Origin: Pedobacter sp. PACM 27299
GTDB taxonomy: Bacteria > Bacteroidota > Bacteroidia > Sphingobacteriales > Sphingobacteriaceae
DNA: 64,000 nucleotides
Direction of reading: 5' to 3'
Assembly (NCBI RefSeq): GCF_001412655.1
Contig: NZ_CP012996.1
Location: 3,348,001-3,412,000, forward strand
A program made the position numbers and the translations under genes. Shown here piece by piece: positions 55,643 through 64,000 of this stretch; positions within the stretch are counted from its first letter, which is position 1, and each line of letters starts with the position of its first letter. The notes under the pieces are model-generated. The model ran no database searches. It saw only the letters and a program-made list of their open reading frames with translations, and was not told the origin of the DNA.

Positions 55643-58209
55643 TAGGATTCTTTTCTTAAAATTTCTAAAGGGGGATGATTCAATACACTTCTACTGCTAT
55701 AAAGTCCAGTAAACATCACCAATAAAGGAATCAGCACCAGGAATACAATTAAAGGTAAAATTTCTGGGGCATAGTTACCTTTGAGCGCAAATACGGCCAG
55801 GGCCCAACTGCCCAATACCGCCAGAATAATTCCTGCAGCGGTGGCAATAAAACCTAAGATTAGGTATTCCAGGCCAGTAATCGTTAGGATTTGCTTCCTG
55901 CTTGCTCCCATGGTTCTCAGCAAAACACTTTCTTTCAATCGCTGCCCTTTACTGCTCATTACGGAAGAAAGCAACACAATCCAACCTGTAGCCATGCTAA
56001 ATCCAGCCATAAACCGAATCACAAAGTTTATCTTATTCAATAGATTATCAATGGTTTTAATAATCATATCTAAATTAACTATTGAAACATTAGGAAATTG
56101 CTTCAAAACGTCTGCCTGTAATTGAGCAGACTTTTCCGCGGCGGCAACATGCGTCATAAAGACATAAAACTGCGGTGCTTCTTCCAGTACGCCTGAAGGG
56201 AATACCACCCTAAAATTAGGCTGTACTGTATTCCAATCCACAGATCTTAAGCTGCCAACTTTTGTTTTAACCGGCATTCCCTGAACATCGAATACAATTG
56301 AATCGCCAATCCTTATATTTAGTCTTTCCGCATATCCATTTTCTAAAGAAATAAAAACTGTTCCACCTTCTGCTGTGGTTCCGGTCCAGTTGCCAGCAGT
56401 AATCTTTTCTGTAGCCCTTGGCTTTTGCTGATAGGTGGCTCTGACTTCCCCTTTAAAGGCATTGACAATTGACTTCTTCGCATCTTTGGCTGACGTGGTA
56501 TCTCCATACTGTTCGGCTGTCTTCCCGTTGATTTCAATTATCCTCATGGTCACGATAGGCACCTGCCCTAAAACCGGCAAATGATTTGCCTGGAGCAGCT
56601 TTGCTAAAGGTTCTTTTTGAGCAGGCTGAATATCAAACAGCACCATATTAGATTTCGTCCCCTCACCAGATACTTCAACTTTATTTAAAAGCACCCCTTG
56701 AACCAAATAAAGTGTCACAATGAACATCGTAGATAAGCCAATCGCCAAGCTGAGTACCATAGTTTGATTATTGGGACGGTACAGATTGGCAAAACCCTGA
56801 CGCCATACATAAGCCATACGCTCAGGAATCAGTTTTCTTACCGCGAACATCAGTACCTGAGCCTGGCCCAGCAGCAACAGAAAGGCTAGCAATATACCGA
56901 GCACAAAAGCGATGGCTTGAATTGCATCGTTCATCTGCAAATAAGTAAAGCCATAAATGAAGCCCATTATCAGCAGGTAAACCAACCACTTGAGGAGGTC
57001 TCTTTTTGGCTTTACTGCTTCGAAAGAAGCCCTGATGGCATTTAAAGGCGATATATTCCGAACCGAAATCAGGGATGGCAATGCAAATAATACAGATATG
57101 ATCAACCCCGTTGCCAGTCCTTGTCCAATCGCCGACCAGGAAATGCCAATTGACAATTCCAGAGGAATGAAGTCTTTCAATACTACAGGAAGTAAAAACT
57201 GCAGGGCGGTACCTAAAAAAGCACCCACAAATGCACCTAACAGACCGATAACCCCTACCTGAATCAGATAGATGAGAAAAGCTTCACTGGCATTTAAACC
57301 CAGGCACCTTAAAGTAGCTATGGTACTCAATTTCTCTTTGATGTATACCTGAATAGAAGTTCCTACACCAATACAACCTAATAACAAGGCTATGAAACCT
57401 GATAAGGCCAGAAACTGATTGAGATTTTTAAAAGCCCGACCTGTACTTTCCTTCTTTGTAGCCACAGTTTCGGTACTCAGCTGCTCCTTGTCCAGGAATT
57501 TCCGATGACGCTTTAAATCACTATCGACAGCAGCAGCAGTTTTATATTTATATAAATAACGGGATTGGATTCTGCTGCCCAGCTGTGTTAAGCCGGTTTC
57601 TTGCAGGTATTCCAGTGGGATATAGACTACGGGTGTGACTGTACTCGCGAGGCCAGTTTGCCCAGGAACACTTTCCAGGCTCCCTTCAATAGCAAAGCTT
57701 AAACTGCCAATCTTTATTGAGTCGCCAGGTTTTGCCTGATATTGCAGCATTAGTGTTTGGTCTACCAGTGCCTTTCTACCAGTTTTAAAACTTTTCCCAG
57801 CAGCAGCAGGAAGTGTTTCTATAGTACCATAAAAGGGGTAATTTCCTTGTAAAGCCCTGATTTGAACCAATCGGCTGCCTTCACCTTTAATGAAGTAGAC
57901 CATGGAGACAAAATTTCTTTCCAAAGCCCGTTCATTCCCTAAGGTGTCCAGTAAAGCTTTAACAGCTGGACTCAGGGGCCTGCGACTTTCTACAATCAGG
58001 TCAGCTCCGGTCAAGGTCTTTGCTTGTTCGTCGATGTCACGCTGTAAATTGGCTTTAAAGGAGTAAACAGCCACCAGTGCTGCAATTCCTAAAACAATAG
58101 AAGACATAAACAGCAGCAGCCGGGAACGATTTTTCCTGCTATCACGCCAAGCCATTTTTATCAACCAGGAAAAATTGATGGTTCTTTTAATTGAAGGAAA
58201 ATCAGCCAT
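55642..58209 (-). CDS. ybbP: ABC transporter permease (YbbP/FtsX type)
   Basis: An 855-residue inner-membrane permease with two FtsX-like domains. After a first helix (~30-50) and a periplasmic domain, a three-helix block lies at ~265-380, a second cluster at ~400-500, and a final FtsX block at ~740-845. It pairs with the ATPase gene, which overlaps it by 8 bp. In E. coli the ybbA-ybbP-tesA neighbourhood has the same order and orientation. It probably moves or extracts a lipophilic cargo. Confidence 0.9.
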   Translation of the reverse strand: MADFPSIKRTINFSWLIKMAWRDSRKNRSRLLLFMSSIVLGIAALVAVYSFKANLQRDIDEQAKTLTGADLIVESRRPLSPAVKALLDTLGNERALERNFVSMVYFIKGEGSRLVQIRALQGNYPFYGTIETLPAAAGKSFKTGRKALVDQTLMLQYQAKPGDSIKIGSLSFAIEGSLESVPGQTGLASTVTPVVYIPLEYLQETGLTQLGSRIQSRYLYKYKTAAAVDSDLKRHRKFLDKEQLSTETVATKKESTGRAFKNLNQFLALSGFIALLLGCIGVGTSIQVYIKEKLSTIATLRCLGLNASEAFLIYLIQVGVIGLLGAFVGAFLGTALQFLLPVVLKDFIPLELSIGISWSAIGQGLATGLIISVLFALPSLISVRNISPLNAIRASFEAVKPKRDLLKWLVYLLIMGFIYGFTYLQMNDAIQAIAFVLGILLAFLLLLGQAQVLMFAVRKLIPERMAYVWRQGFANLYRPNNQTMVLSLAIGLSTMFIVTLYLVQGVLLNKVEVSGEGTKSNMVLFDIQPAQKEPLAKLLQANHLPVLGQVPIVTMRIIEINGKTAEQYGDTTSAKDAKKSIVNAFKGEVRATYQQKPRATEKITAGNWTGTTAEGGTVFISLENGYAERLNIRIGDSIVFDVQGMPVKTKVGSLRSVDWNTVQPNFRVVFPSGVLEEAPQFYVFMTHVAAAEKSAQLQADVLKQFPNVSIVNLDMIIKTIDNLLNKINFVIRFMAGFSMATGWIVLLSSVMSSKGQRLKESVLLRTMGASRKQILTITGLEYLILGFIATAAGIILAVLGSWALAVFALKGNYAPEILPLIVFLVLIPLLVMFTGLYSSRSVLNHPPLEILRKES

Positions 58210-58891
58210 GGTTCAATTCTAAATCAGCAACTACTACACCTCCTTTTAATTTGATCATCCTATTGGTCTTTGCCGCCAGATCCAGGTCATGCGTCACAAT
58301 AACCAAGGTTGTTCCAGCCTCTTTATTGAGGTCAAACATTAGTTTTATCACTTTATCACTGGTTTCAGCATCCAGATTTCCAGTGGGTTCATCTGCAAAT
58401 AATATGGCTGGCTGGTTTGAAAAGGCTCTCGCCAGAGAAACCCTTTGCTGTTCTCCACCAGATAGTTGTATCGGGTAATGACCAGAGCGGTCGGCAAGGC
58501 CTACCTTATCCAATAAATCCATCGCATGCTGCTTTATATTCTTTTCCCCTCTCAATTCTAAGGGCACCATTACATTCTCCAGGGCAGTAAGGGTTGGTAA
58601 AAGCTGAAAATTTTGAAAGATAAAACCTACGTAGCGGTTTCTTACTGAGGCTCTTTGGTCTTCTGTTAAATTATCCAGATCAATCTTATTCAAGGACACT
58701 GTCCCTGAACTGGAACGATCTAATCCTGCACACAAACCTAGTAAAGTGGTCTTTCCACTTCCAGAAGGCCCGGTGATGGCAACAGTGGTTCCTCTTTGAA
58801 TTGAAAAATTAATCTGATCGAGTACTGTCAATTTATGACCTGCATTTTCGTAAATTTTACTTACATTTCGAATGTTAAGGATATGTTCCAA
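58202..58891 (-). CDS. ybbA: ABC transporter ATP-binding protein (YbbA/LolD type)
   Basis: A 229-residue ATPase. Walker A is GPSGSGKTTLLGL, the signature is LSGGEQQRVSLARA, Walker B ILFADEPTGNLD, and the H loop is TLVIVTHDLDLA. It belongs to the LolD/MacB-type group. The start codon is TTG at 58891; no ATG precedes it in frame. It is the first gene of the ybbA-ybbP-DUF2784 operon and is divergent from the TesA-like esterase, 158 bp away. Confidence 0.93.
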   Translation of the reverse strand: MEHILNIRNVSKIYENAGHKLTVLDQINFSIQRGTTVAITGPSGSGKTTLLGLCAGLDRSSSGTVSLNKIDLDNLTEDQRASVRNRYVGFIFQNFQLLPTLTALENVMVPLELRGEKNIKQHAMDLLDKVGLADRSGHYPIQLSGGEQQRVSLARAFSNQPAILFADEPTGNLDAETSDKVIKLMFDLNKEAGTTLVIVTHDLDLAAKTNRMIKLKGGVVVADLELNHG

Positions 58892-59049
58892 GGCGATATA
58901 ATTAAGATCTTGCTTTAGTTTTAGAAAATAGAATTTTGATAGTCATCGAGGTGATAATCTACAGCCACATCGACATTTCAATACGGTAAACAGCTAAATA
59001 TACTGCCTTTAACAAGTATTCACGATATTTTGATTCATAATAATTATAT

Positions 59050-59787
59050 ATGTTACAGCTTAATTTTAAAGGTTCCAGGATATTAATAGCTCTATTTTCT
59101 ATAATGTCCTTATTGACTGCTTGCACTGAAAATCAAGGATCCAGTAGTGCTGACGCAGCAAAATCAGCCTCTGATCAACCATCAACAAATGTTGAGGGGC
59201 AGCAGAAATCCAGCGGTACAGAAAAAGACCTGACGAAAGAAAAAAACATCTTATTTTTTGGAACCAGTCTTACGGCTGGTTATGGTTTAACCATTGATGA
59301 AGCCTTTCCAGCTTTAATACAGCGGAAAATAAACGACGCGAAACTTCCTTATAAAGTGATTAATGCGGGTTTAAGCGGTGAGACCTCTGCTGCCGGGAAT
59401 ACCAGGATCGACTGGTTATTGAAACAGCCGATAGCTATATTAGTTTTGGAATTAGGGGCTAATGATGGATTGCGAGGTCTTCCTTTAAAAGAAACGAAGC
59501 GCAACCTTCAGCAGATTATTGACAAAGTCAGGAAAAAGAATCCTGAAGTGAAAATTGTACTTGCGGGAATGCAGATCCCACCGAGTATGGGGGCCGATTA
59601 TGCCACTGAGTTCAAATCGCTTTTCCCTGAGCTGGCCAGAAAAAACGATTTGGTATTGGTTCCTTTCCTACTTCAGGGCGTTGGTGGAGTGCCAAAACTG
59701 AATCAGGGAGATGGGATCCATCCTACTGCAGAAGGACAGAAAATCCTTGCAGAGAATGTATGGCTGCAGTTAAAACCTATTTTATAA
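59050..59787 (+). CDS. tesA: TesA-like SGNH esterase, lipoprotein
   Basis: A 245-residue SGNH hydrolase. The signal peptide ends in LLTAC with the lipidated Cys at residue 25, then a Ser/Ala-rich linker. Block I reads FFGTSLTAGYG (GTSL instead of GDSL; the nucleophile Ser is kept), block III GANDG, and block V GDGIHPTAEG with Asp and His. It would hydrolyse acyl esters or thioesters. Divergent placement from ybbA-ybbP matches the E. coli arrangement. Its stop overlaps the convergent GH20 gene by 6 bp. Confidence 0.92.
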   Translation: MLQLNFKGSRILIALFSIMSLLTACTENQGSSSADAAKSASDQPSTNVEGQQKSSGTEKDLTKEKNILFFGTSLTAGYGLTIDEAFPALIQRKINDAKLPYKVINAGLSGETSAAGNTRIDWLLKQPIAILVLELGANDGLRGLPLKETKRNLQQIIDKVRKKNPEVKIVLAGMQIPPSMGADYATEFKSLFPELARKNDLVLVPFLLQGVGGVPKLNQGDGIHPTAEGQKILAENVWLQLKPIL

Positions 59788-61776
59788 AGCATCCAGGGCT
59801 ACGAAAGTGAACATCCACTTCTGTGGATTTTTCCAATCTGCTCCTTTAAAACTGGCGATTGGCAATTTAATCAACACTTCATTCCATCCATGTTTTAGGG
59901 CGATTTTTGTAGCTGCCCTGAATTCATAGCCTTCATCGATCAATGGGATTTCCATGTTTCCAGATAAACCGGCCTGTTTCCATACTGGTGGATCAATCAG
60001 GACTCCATTCACATAAACATTACTTTTACGGTTGTCCCAGGTTCCTTTTTCAGGTGAATTAGAAGCATAAGAACGGGACATATTGTTAAAACCGATCCAG
60101 AAATCCTTGGATTCATCGGCATCAGCCCATATTTTACGATAAGCGTACCAAGTGGTGTTTTCCTGAGGTTTATCTAACACACCGGTCACTTGTGGTGTCC
60201 ACCAATGTCTGAGTACGATTGTCCCACCCATCACTTCCAAGGCCAGCGGCAGACTATCCAGATTTACATGAGCTGCTTCGGGCTCAAATGATGCCGTTAA
60301 ATCACCTCCATTAGCAAAAGGACCAATCAGTTTCCAGGTAATACCTGCCTGTGTGGTATAAGGAAATGGCAGGCCTGAAAAATAGCGTTGTTTATGCTTC
60401 ATTAAGCGGTTTTCAAACTCAGAGAAGCCAATTGCCTCCGTAGATTCAGGTTGCCCGATTTTAGCCATCCAGCCGGGTATTCCCCCACCTTTCCAGCTGC
60501 GTTCAGAGAAAGCCAGCATAGCGGGGTAAACCGGATTTTGAATTAAAGCATCTTCTTGTTTGTGAATGTTCCGGTCTGGCCAGTTACAAATCACGCCACC
60601 CAAAGCATTGGCATTTCCTTTATCCAGGTTCGAAATTTTCCTATTAAAAATGGTTACCACACTTTCTAAAGGATCCATGTGGTTCAGGTAAAGGTGTCGG
60701 GAGTCTACATATTGTATGTTTTTATTCTTACTTATTTTTGTTGCACCTTCCATCCACAATTGTCGAAGGGTACTTTCCGTAAAGTTTCCTCCTGGCTCCC
60801 ATCCAATAATCTTTTTACCGAGTTGTTCTATCAATTTTGTCACTTCCGGAAGGAAATTTGCATTCGTAATTTTAACCTCATCTGCACCAATGTGTAAATA
60901 AGGAAGGTTATAAGTTTTGATAAACTCCCTAATCAGATTTTTAACAATAACAAGTCCTGTATCACTTTGCATTTCCGTTTTCATTGCTCTTTTAAAAGCT
61001 TCACTATGACCAGGCATATCTATCTCTGGTACCAGCGTAATGTGCCTTTCCTTACAATAAGCGATCAGATCTTTCATCTGTTCTACCGTATAAAAATCAC
61101 CTTTATTGCGTAGCATTGTTTCTGGCGCGGTCAGCTGTGGATAGCGCTTACTTTCCAATCTCCAGGCAATATCTTCTGTGGCATGAAAATGAAAAATATT
61201 GAGCTTGTATGCCGCCATGACATCGATTTGTTGTTTTAACATGGCAAGGGATTGGAAATTTCGACCTACATCCACCATATAGCCTCTCCATGAAAATGCA
61301 GGCCAATCCACAATCTCACAGGACTGAAGTTCTTTATCTACTGAAATCAGTTGTTTCAATGTTTGAATGCCATAAAAAACGCCGTTTTTGTGCAATCCTT
61401 TAATTGTAATCCTATTCGGACTTACTTCAAGGCGATAGGCTTCGTCCTTAAATTCGGCATCGAGCATTTCATCCCTGGCAATTATGATGCATGGAGAACC
61501 ATCGACAGGCAATTTGCCAATTTTAGCCTCTATTCCTTGGCTTATTAGTGCTTTTTGAAGCAGTTTAGCTTCAGGAATAAACTGATCATCCTGAACTACA
61601 ATTAACCGGCAGTTTTTAAGTTCAAAAACACCAGATTTCCTTTCCATGTGTTGTGGAAGCGGTATTAAACTAGGGGTTGCCCTTTGGTCCTCTTTCAGCT
61701 TTGGGACCTGAGCATACAACATATCAATGGAGAGCAACAAGATGATAAGTATTAAAAAGTTTCGGTTAAACATCAT
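59782..61776 (-). CDS. GH20 beta-N-acetylhexosaminidase-family protein
   Basis: A 664-residue exported enzyme (signal peptide ~1-22). An N-terminal GH20b-type domain (~30-155) precedes the catalytic barrel (~160-400) with FSWRGYMVDVGRNF, HFHATEDIAWRLE and the catalytic pair Asp299-Glu300 in HIGADEVKI. The C-terminal ~200 residues are an added beta domain. It removes terminal N-acetylhexosamine. It ends the minus-strand operon with the AGE epimerase and the O-acetylesterase. Confidence 0.92.
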   Translation of the reverse strand: MMFNRNFLILIILLLSIDMLYAQVPKLKEDQRATPSLIPLPQHMERKSGVFELKNCRLIVVQDDQFIPEAKLLQKALISQGIEAKIGKLPVDGSPCIIIARDEMLDAEFKDEAYRLEVSPNRITIKGLHKNGVFYGIQTLKQLISVDKELQSCEIVDWPAFSWRGYMVDVGRNFQSLAMLKQQIDVMAAYKLNIFHFHATEDIAWRLESKRYPQLTAPETMLRNKGDFYTVEQMKDLIAYCKERHITLVPEIDMPGHSEAFKRAMKTEMQSDTGLVIVKNLIREFIKTYNLPYLHIGADEVKITNANFLPEVTKLIEQLGKKIIGWEPGGNFTESTLRQLWMEGATKISKNKNIQYVDSRHLYLNHMDPLESVVTIFNRKISNLDKGNANALGGVICNWPDRNIHKQEDALIQNPVYPAMLAFSERSWKGGGIPGWMAKIGQPESTEAIGFSEFENRLMKHKQRYFSGLPFPYTTQAGITWKLIGPFANGGDLTASFEPEAAHVNLDSLPLALEVMGGTIVLRHWWTPQVTGVLDKPQENTTWYAYRKIWADADESKDFWIGFNNMSRSYASNSPEKGTWDNRKSNVYVNGVLIDPPVWKQAGLSGNMEIPLIDEGYEFRAATKIALKHGWNEVLIKLPIASFKGADWKNPQKWMFTFVALDAL

Positions 61777-61798
61777 TATAATTCAGGAATAGCAGTAT

Positions 61799-62983
61799 TT
61801 ATTTGTTTAGGTGTTCTGTTAATAAAGCGGCACAGTACCATTCCTGGCGTGGTAAATGAAAAGGTCCTTTAAAGAGATTTCCCTTAGCCGTTTGTGCTAA
61901 ACTTCCATCTTTATGCAGGTAACCAAACCATTCACCGTTCTTTTTGTCGTGAAAATGTCCGTAGGCATAATCATGAACCAATTTATGCCATTTTGCATAT
62001 TTTTCATCTCCTGTGATGGTGTAAGCTAATAAGGTGGCAATGATCACCTCATTATGCGGCCACCAAAACTTCATATCCTGCCAATATTCCTGTACGGGTT
62101 TATCGTATACATCTTTGAAATACATGATTCCGCCATGTTCTTTATCCCATCCACGTTCCCACATATAGTCTAGCATTTTACATCCCAATGCAATCAGTTT
62201 AGGGTCATTATTTCTGTATTTAGCTTCATGAAGAATAAACCATGCCCCTTCTATCGCATGACCAGGGTTTAGTGTTCTTCCATCAATATGGTCTACAATG
62301 CTACCATCAGGAGCCACTTGTTCCATTACACAGCGAATGTCATCTTTAACAAAATAAGTCTCTATTTCGTTGATCCATTTGTCGATCCATTCGTCACAGC
62401 GTGGATCTCCAATTGTTTCCCTAAGCTGCTGAGCGGTATTCATCATAATCATTGGCACGCCAATTCCTTTTGTTGGTCTGGTTCCGGTAAATTTTGGCGG
62501 CAAAATCCCTGGAGTTGTTGAATACTCAATGCATTTCCCAAAAAGGTATCTTGCCATTTCAGCCGCTGCTGGATCAGCACTTGCTTTTGCATAAGCAGCA
62601 TTGGCGATGACAGCAAAGGTTTCTGAAAAATAATACCTCCGTTTTCTAATGGGCTGACCATCACGCGTGACATGGAAAAACATCTGTCCATCTTCATCAA
62701 AGCAGTATTTATTCAGAAAATCTATTCCGGATTTTGCTGCAGATAGCCATTCTTCTTTTGGTTCAATCGTATTGTAAAGTGTAGAAAGCAGCCATGCTGC
62801 CCTCCCCTGTATCCATACTGCCTTATCGTCATCGATCAGCTTCCCATCCTGATCTCTCATCAATAAATAGCCTCCAAATTCGGTATCTACAGATCTTGGA
62901 AACCAGAAAGGAACCGTATCATTTAAAAGTTGATCGTTATAAAATTGCTGTAATTGCTGAAGGTCTTCTTTAGTATAATTCAT
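61799..62983 (-). CDS. AGE-family N-acylglucosamine 2-epimerase-like protein
   Basis: A 394-residue alpha6/alpha6-barrel protein of the AGE/RenBP family. Motifs such as NPGHAIEGAWFILHEA, KFWWPHNEVIIA and the C-terminal GPFHLPRQEWY carry the conserved His residues. Members interconvert N-acetylglucosamine and N-acetylmannosamine or similar sugars, which fits sialic-acid breakdown. It lies 12 bp after the O-acetylesterase gene and 22 bp before GH20. Confidence 0.9.
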   Translation of the reverse strand: MNYTKEDLQQLQQFYNDQLLNDTVPFWFPRSVDTEFGGYLLMRDQDGKLIDDDKAVWIQGRAAWLLSTLYNTIEPKEEWLSAAKSGIDFLNKYCFDEDGQMFFHVTRDGQPIRKRRYYFSETFAVIANAAYAKASADPAAAEMARYLFGKCIEYSTTPGILPPKFTGTRPTKGIGVPMIMMNTAQQLRETIGDPRCDEWIDKWINEIETYFVKDDIRCVMEQVAPDGSIVDHIDGRTLNPGHAIEGAWFILHEAKYRNNDPKLIALGCKMLDYMWERGWDKEHGGIMYFKDVYDKPVQEYWQDMKFWWPHNEVIIATLLAYTITGDEKYAKWHKLVHDYAYGHFHDKKNGEWFGYLHKDGSLAQTAKGNLFKGPFHLPRQEWYCAALLTEHLNK

Positions 62984-62995
62984 TTCTTTATATTT

Positions 62996-64000
62996 TTAGT
63001 TAAGGGGTATAGTGAAGGTTGAAGCCGGTAAACCATGCTGATTGATCAGATTGGCCCGACTAAAAGGAGCATAACTGTACCGTACTATTCTTACTTTTTC
63101 TGGTTTTATTTCTTTAGGAAGCTGGAGTTCCACTTTATTGTTCATCAACTTTGCAGAAATTGGTAGGATGATTCCTTTTTCCAGCACTACATCAAATCCC
63201 TGTAATGGCTGAGCATCTTTTACTGCGAGCGGGCTTCCAGCTACAAAGGAAATCTCAATCGTATGGTCTTTCAACACCGCTTTTCCTGGAATCGGACCAT
63301 CCGCAACTACTTTTTTACCATAACTATGCTGGAGTGCCTGAAAGGCCAGGCGTTGTCCAATTTCTTTTTTCCTGATGGGATGAACATCGAGTGAATCCCC
63401 CAAGTCTGAGCTAACCGCCATATAAGTTTTAGAAACCTGATGTTGAACCTGAGTTTGCATTGCTCTAAAGTACGGCCATGAAGGACGGTTAATTCCAGAC
63501 AGCTGTACATAATAAAAAGGAAAATCCATCCCCCATTTTTCCCGCCAGCTCTTGATCAGCAGCGGAAAGCTATGGGCATACAATTCTGGATTTTGAGTAT
63601 TACTTTCTCCCTGATACCAGATCACTCCTTTTATTGGAGATCCGATCAGCTGAGCAATTCCAGCTTCATAATTATAGGCCGGTTCGTAAGGATGACGCTG
63701 TCTGGGATTCAAAGAATTTTTAAGGTTCAAATCTGCACGTCCACGTGCCCAGGCCTGGACAAAATCTGATTTCCGCCAATTGCTGAGTACATCTACCAGC
63801 TGAGGATCATGCTCTAATGTGTAACGATCGATCCAGGATTCCAGTGTAGAACCACCAACCGCCATTTGGATCAGGCCGATTGGAACCCCTTCTTCCTGTA
63901 CCAGCTGCTGCCCAAAATAATACCCGATGGCAGAAAAGCCTGCGGCAGTAACTGAAGTTGCCAGCTCCCAATTTCCCGAGAAATAGTCCAGGTGGTTTAA
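62996..64000 (-). CDS. Sialate O-acetylesterase-like protein (partial, runs past window end)
   Basis: The frame is open from 62996 to the last base, giving 334 residues of a longer protein whose N-terminus lies outside the window. The SASA-type SGNH features present are WELATSVTAAGFSAIGYYFG, GGSTLESW, GVIWYQGESNT and DLGDSLDVHPIRKKE with catalytic Asp and His; the nucleophile Ser block is missing because it is upstream. It would remove O-acetyl groups from sialic acids. It is the first visible gene of the operon with AGE epimerase and GH20, so more sialoglycan genes may follow beyond 64000. Confidence 0.88.
   Translation of the reverse strand, partial: LNHLDYFSGNWELATSVTAAGFSAIGYYFGQQLVQEEGVPIGLIQMAVGGSTLESWIDRYTLEHDPQLVDVLSNWRKSDFVQAWARGRADLNLKNSLNPRQRHPYEPAYNYEAGIAQLIGSPIKGVIWYQGESNTQNPELYAHSFPLLIKSWREKWGMDFPFYYVQLSGINRPSWPYFRAMQTQVQHQVSKTYMAVSSDLGDSLDVHPIRKKEIGQRLAFQALQHSYGKKVVADGPIPGKAVLKDHTIEISFVAGSPLAVKDAQPLQGFDVVLEKGIILPISAKLMNNKVELQLPKEIKPEKVRIVRYSYAPFSRANLINQHGLPASTFTIPLN

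Overview
The window looks like chromosomal DNA from a Bacteroidota species of the family Sphingobacteriaceae, most likely Pedobacter or a close relative. The evidence is a SusC/SusD pair with an ECF sigma/FecR module, a PorP/SprF-type protein, a serine palmitoyltransferase operon, two-domain DUF1080 proteins, a DUF6266 remnant, TAnnTTTG-type promoters and few Shine-Dalgarno sequences. Genes sit densely on both strands. I see no rRNA, tRNA, CRISPR array, prophage or intact insertion sequence.

Layout. 1-1.9 kb: end of a DMT transporter, a YigZ protein and a MarR-GNAT fusion with a clear promoter and palindromic operator. 1.9-9.7 kb: a nutrient-uptake locus (sigma, FecR, SusC, SusD), then a large hairpin and a DUF218 protein. 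9.8-18 kb: regulators and small genes (Crp-like, SDR, a membrane LuxR regulator, CorA, a 58-residue membrane protein, rhodanese, EVE-MarR pair, glutathione peroxidase), with two decayed gene remnants and a hairpin-rich gap. 18-29 kb: topoisomerase I, an unknown protein, then the alpha-2-macroglobulin/PBP1C pair. 29-31 kb: an alkylglycerol-monooxygenase-like membrane enzyme overlapping a TMEM86/YhhN (lysoplasmalogenase-type) gene, a possible ether-lipid catabolic unit. 31-35 kb: an RRM protein, an orphan histidine-kinase ATPase domain with a signal peptide, a dienelactone-hydrolase-family enzyme and an Ala/Lys-rich secreted repeat protein. 35-38.6 kb: a translationally coupled sphingolipid operon (SPT, GNAT-type acyltransferase, NAD-dependent reductase). 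38.6-43 kb: TPR protein, exonuclease VII, small envelope proteins, LD-carboxypeptidase. 43-48 kb: a glycan operon (DUF6807, double DUF1080, two Gfo/Idh enzymes) resembling the 3-keto-glycoside route. 48-55 kb: PorP/SprF, an SSS symporter, MFS, SDR, HD hydrolase and a lipoprotein. 55-59.8 kb: the LolD/YbbA-YbbP ABC system with a DUF2784 gene, divergent from a TesA-like esterase. 59.8-64 kb: GH20, AGE epimerase and a sialate O-acetylesterase cut by the window end, part of an amino-sugar/sialoglycan locus.

The most interesting candidates are the AGMO/TMEM86 overlap, the sphingolipid operon with an 18-bp palindrome upstream, the self-contained MarR-GNAT operator, the orphan secreted-type ATPase domain, and the paired hairpins with a shared ACCCGAATGGGT core. 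All functional statements come from reading motifs and context. No database search was run.
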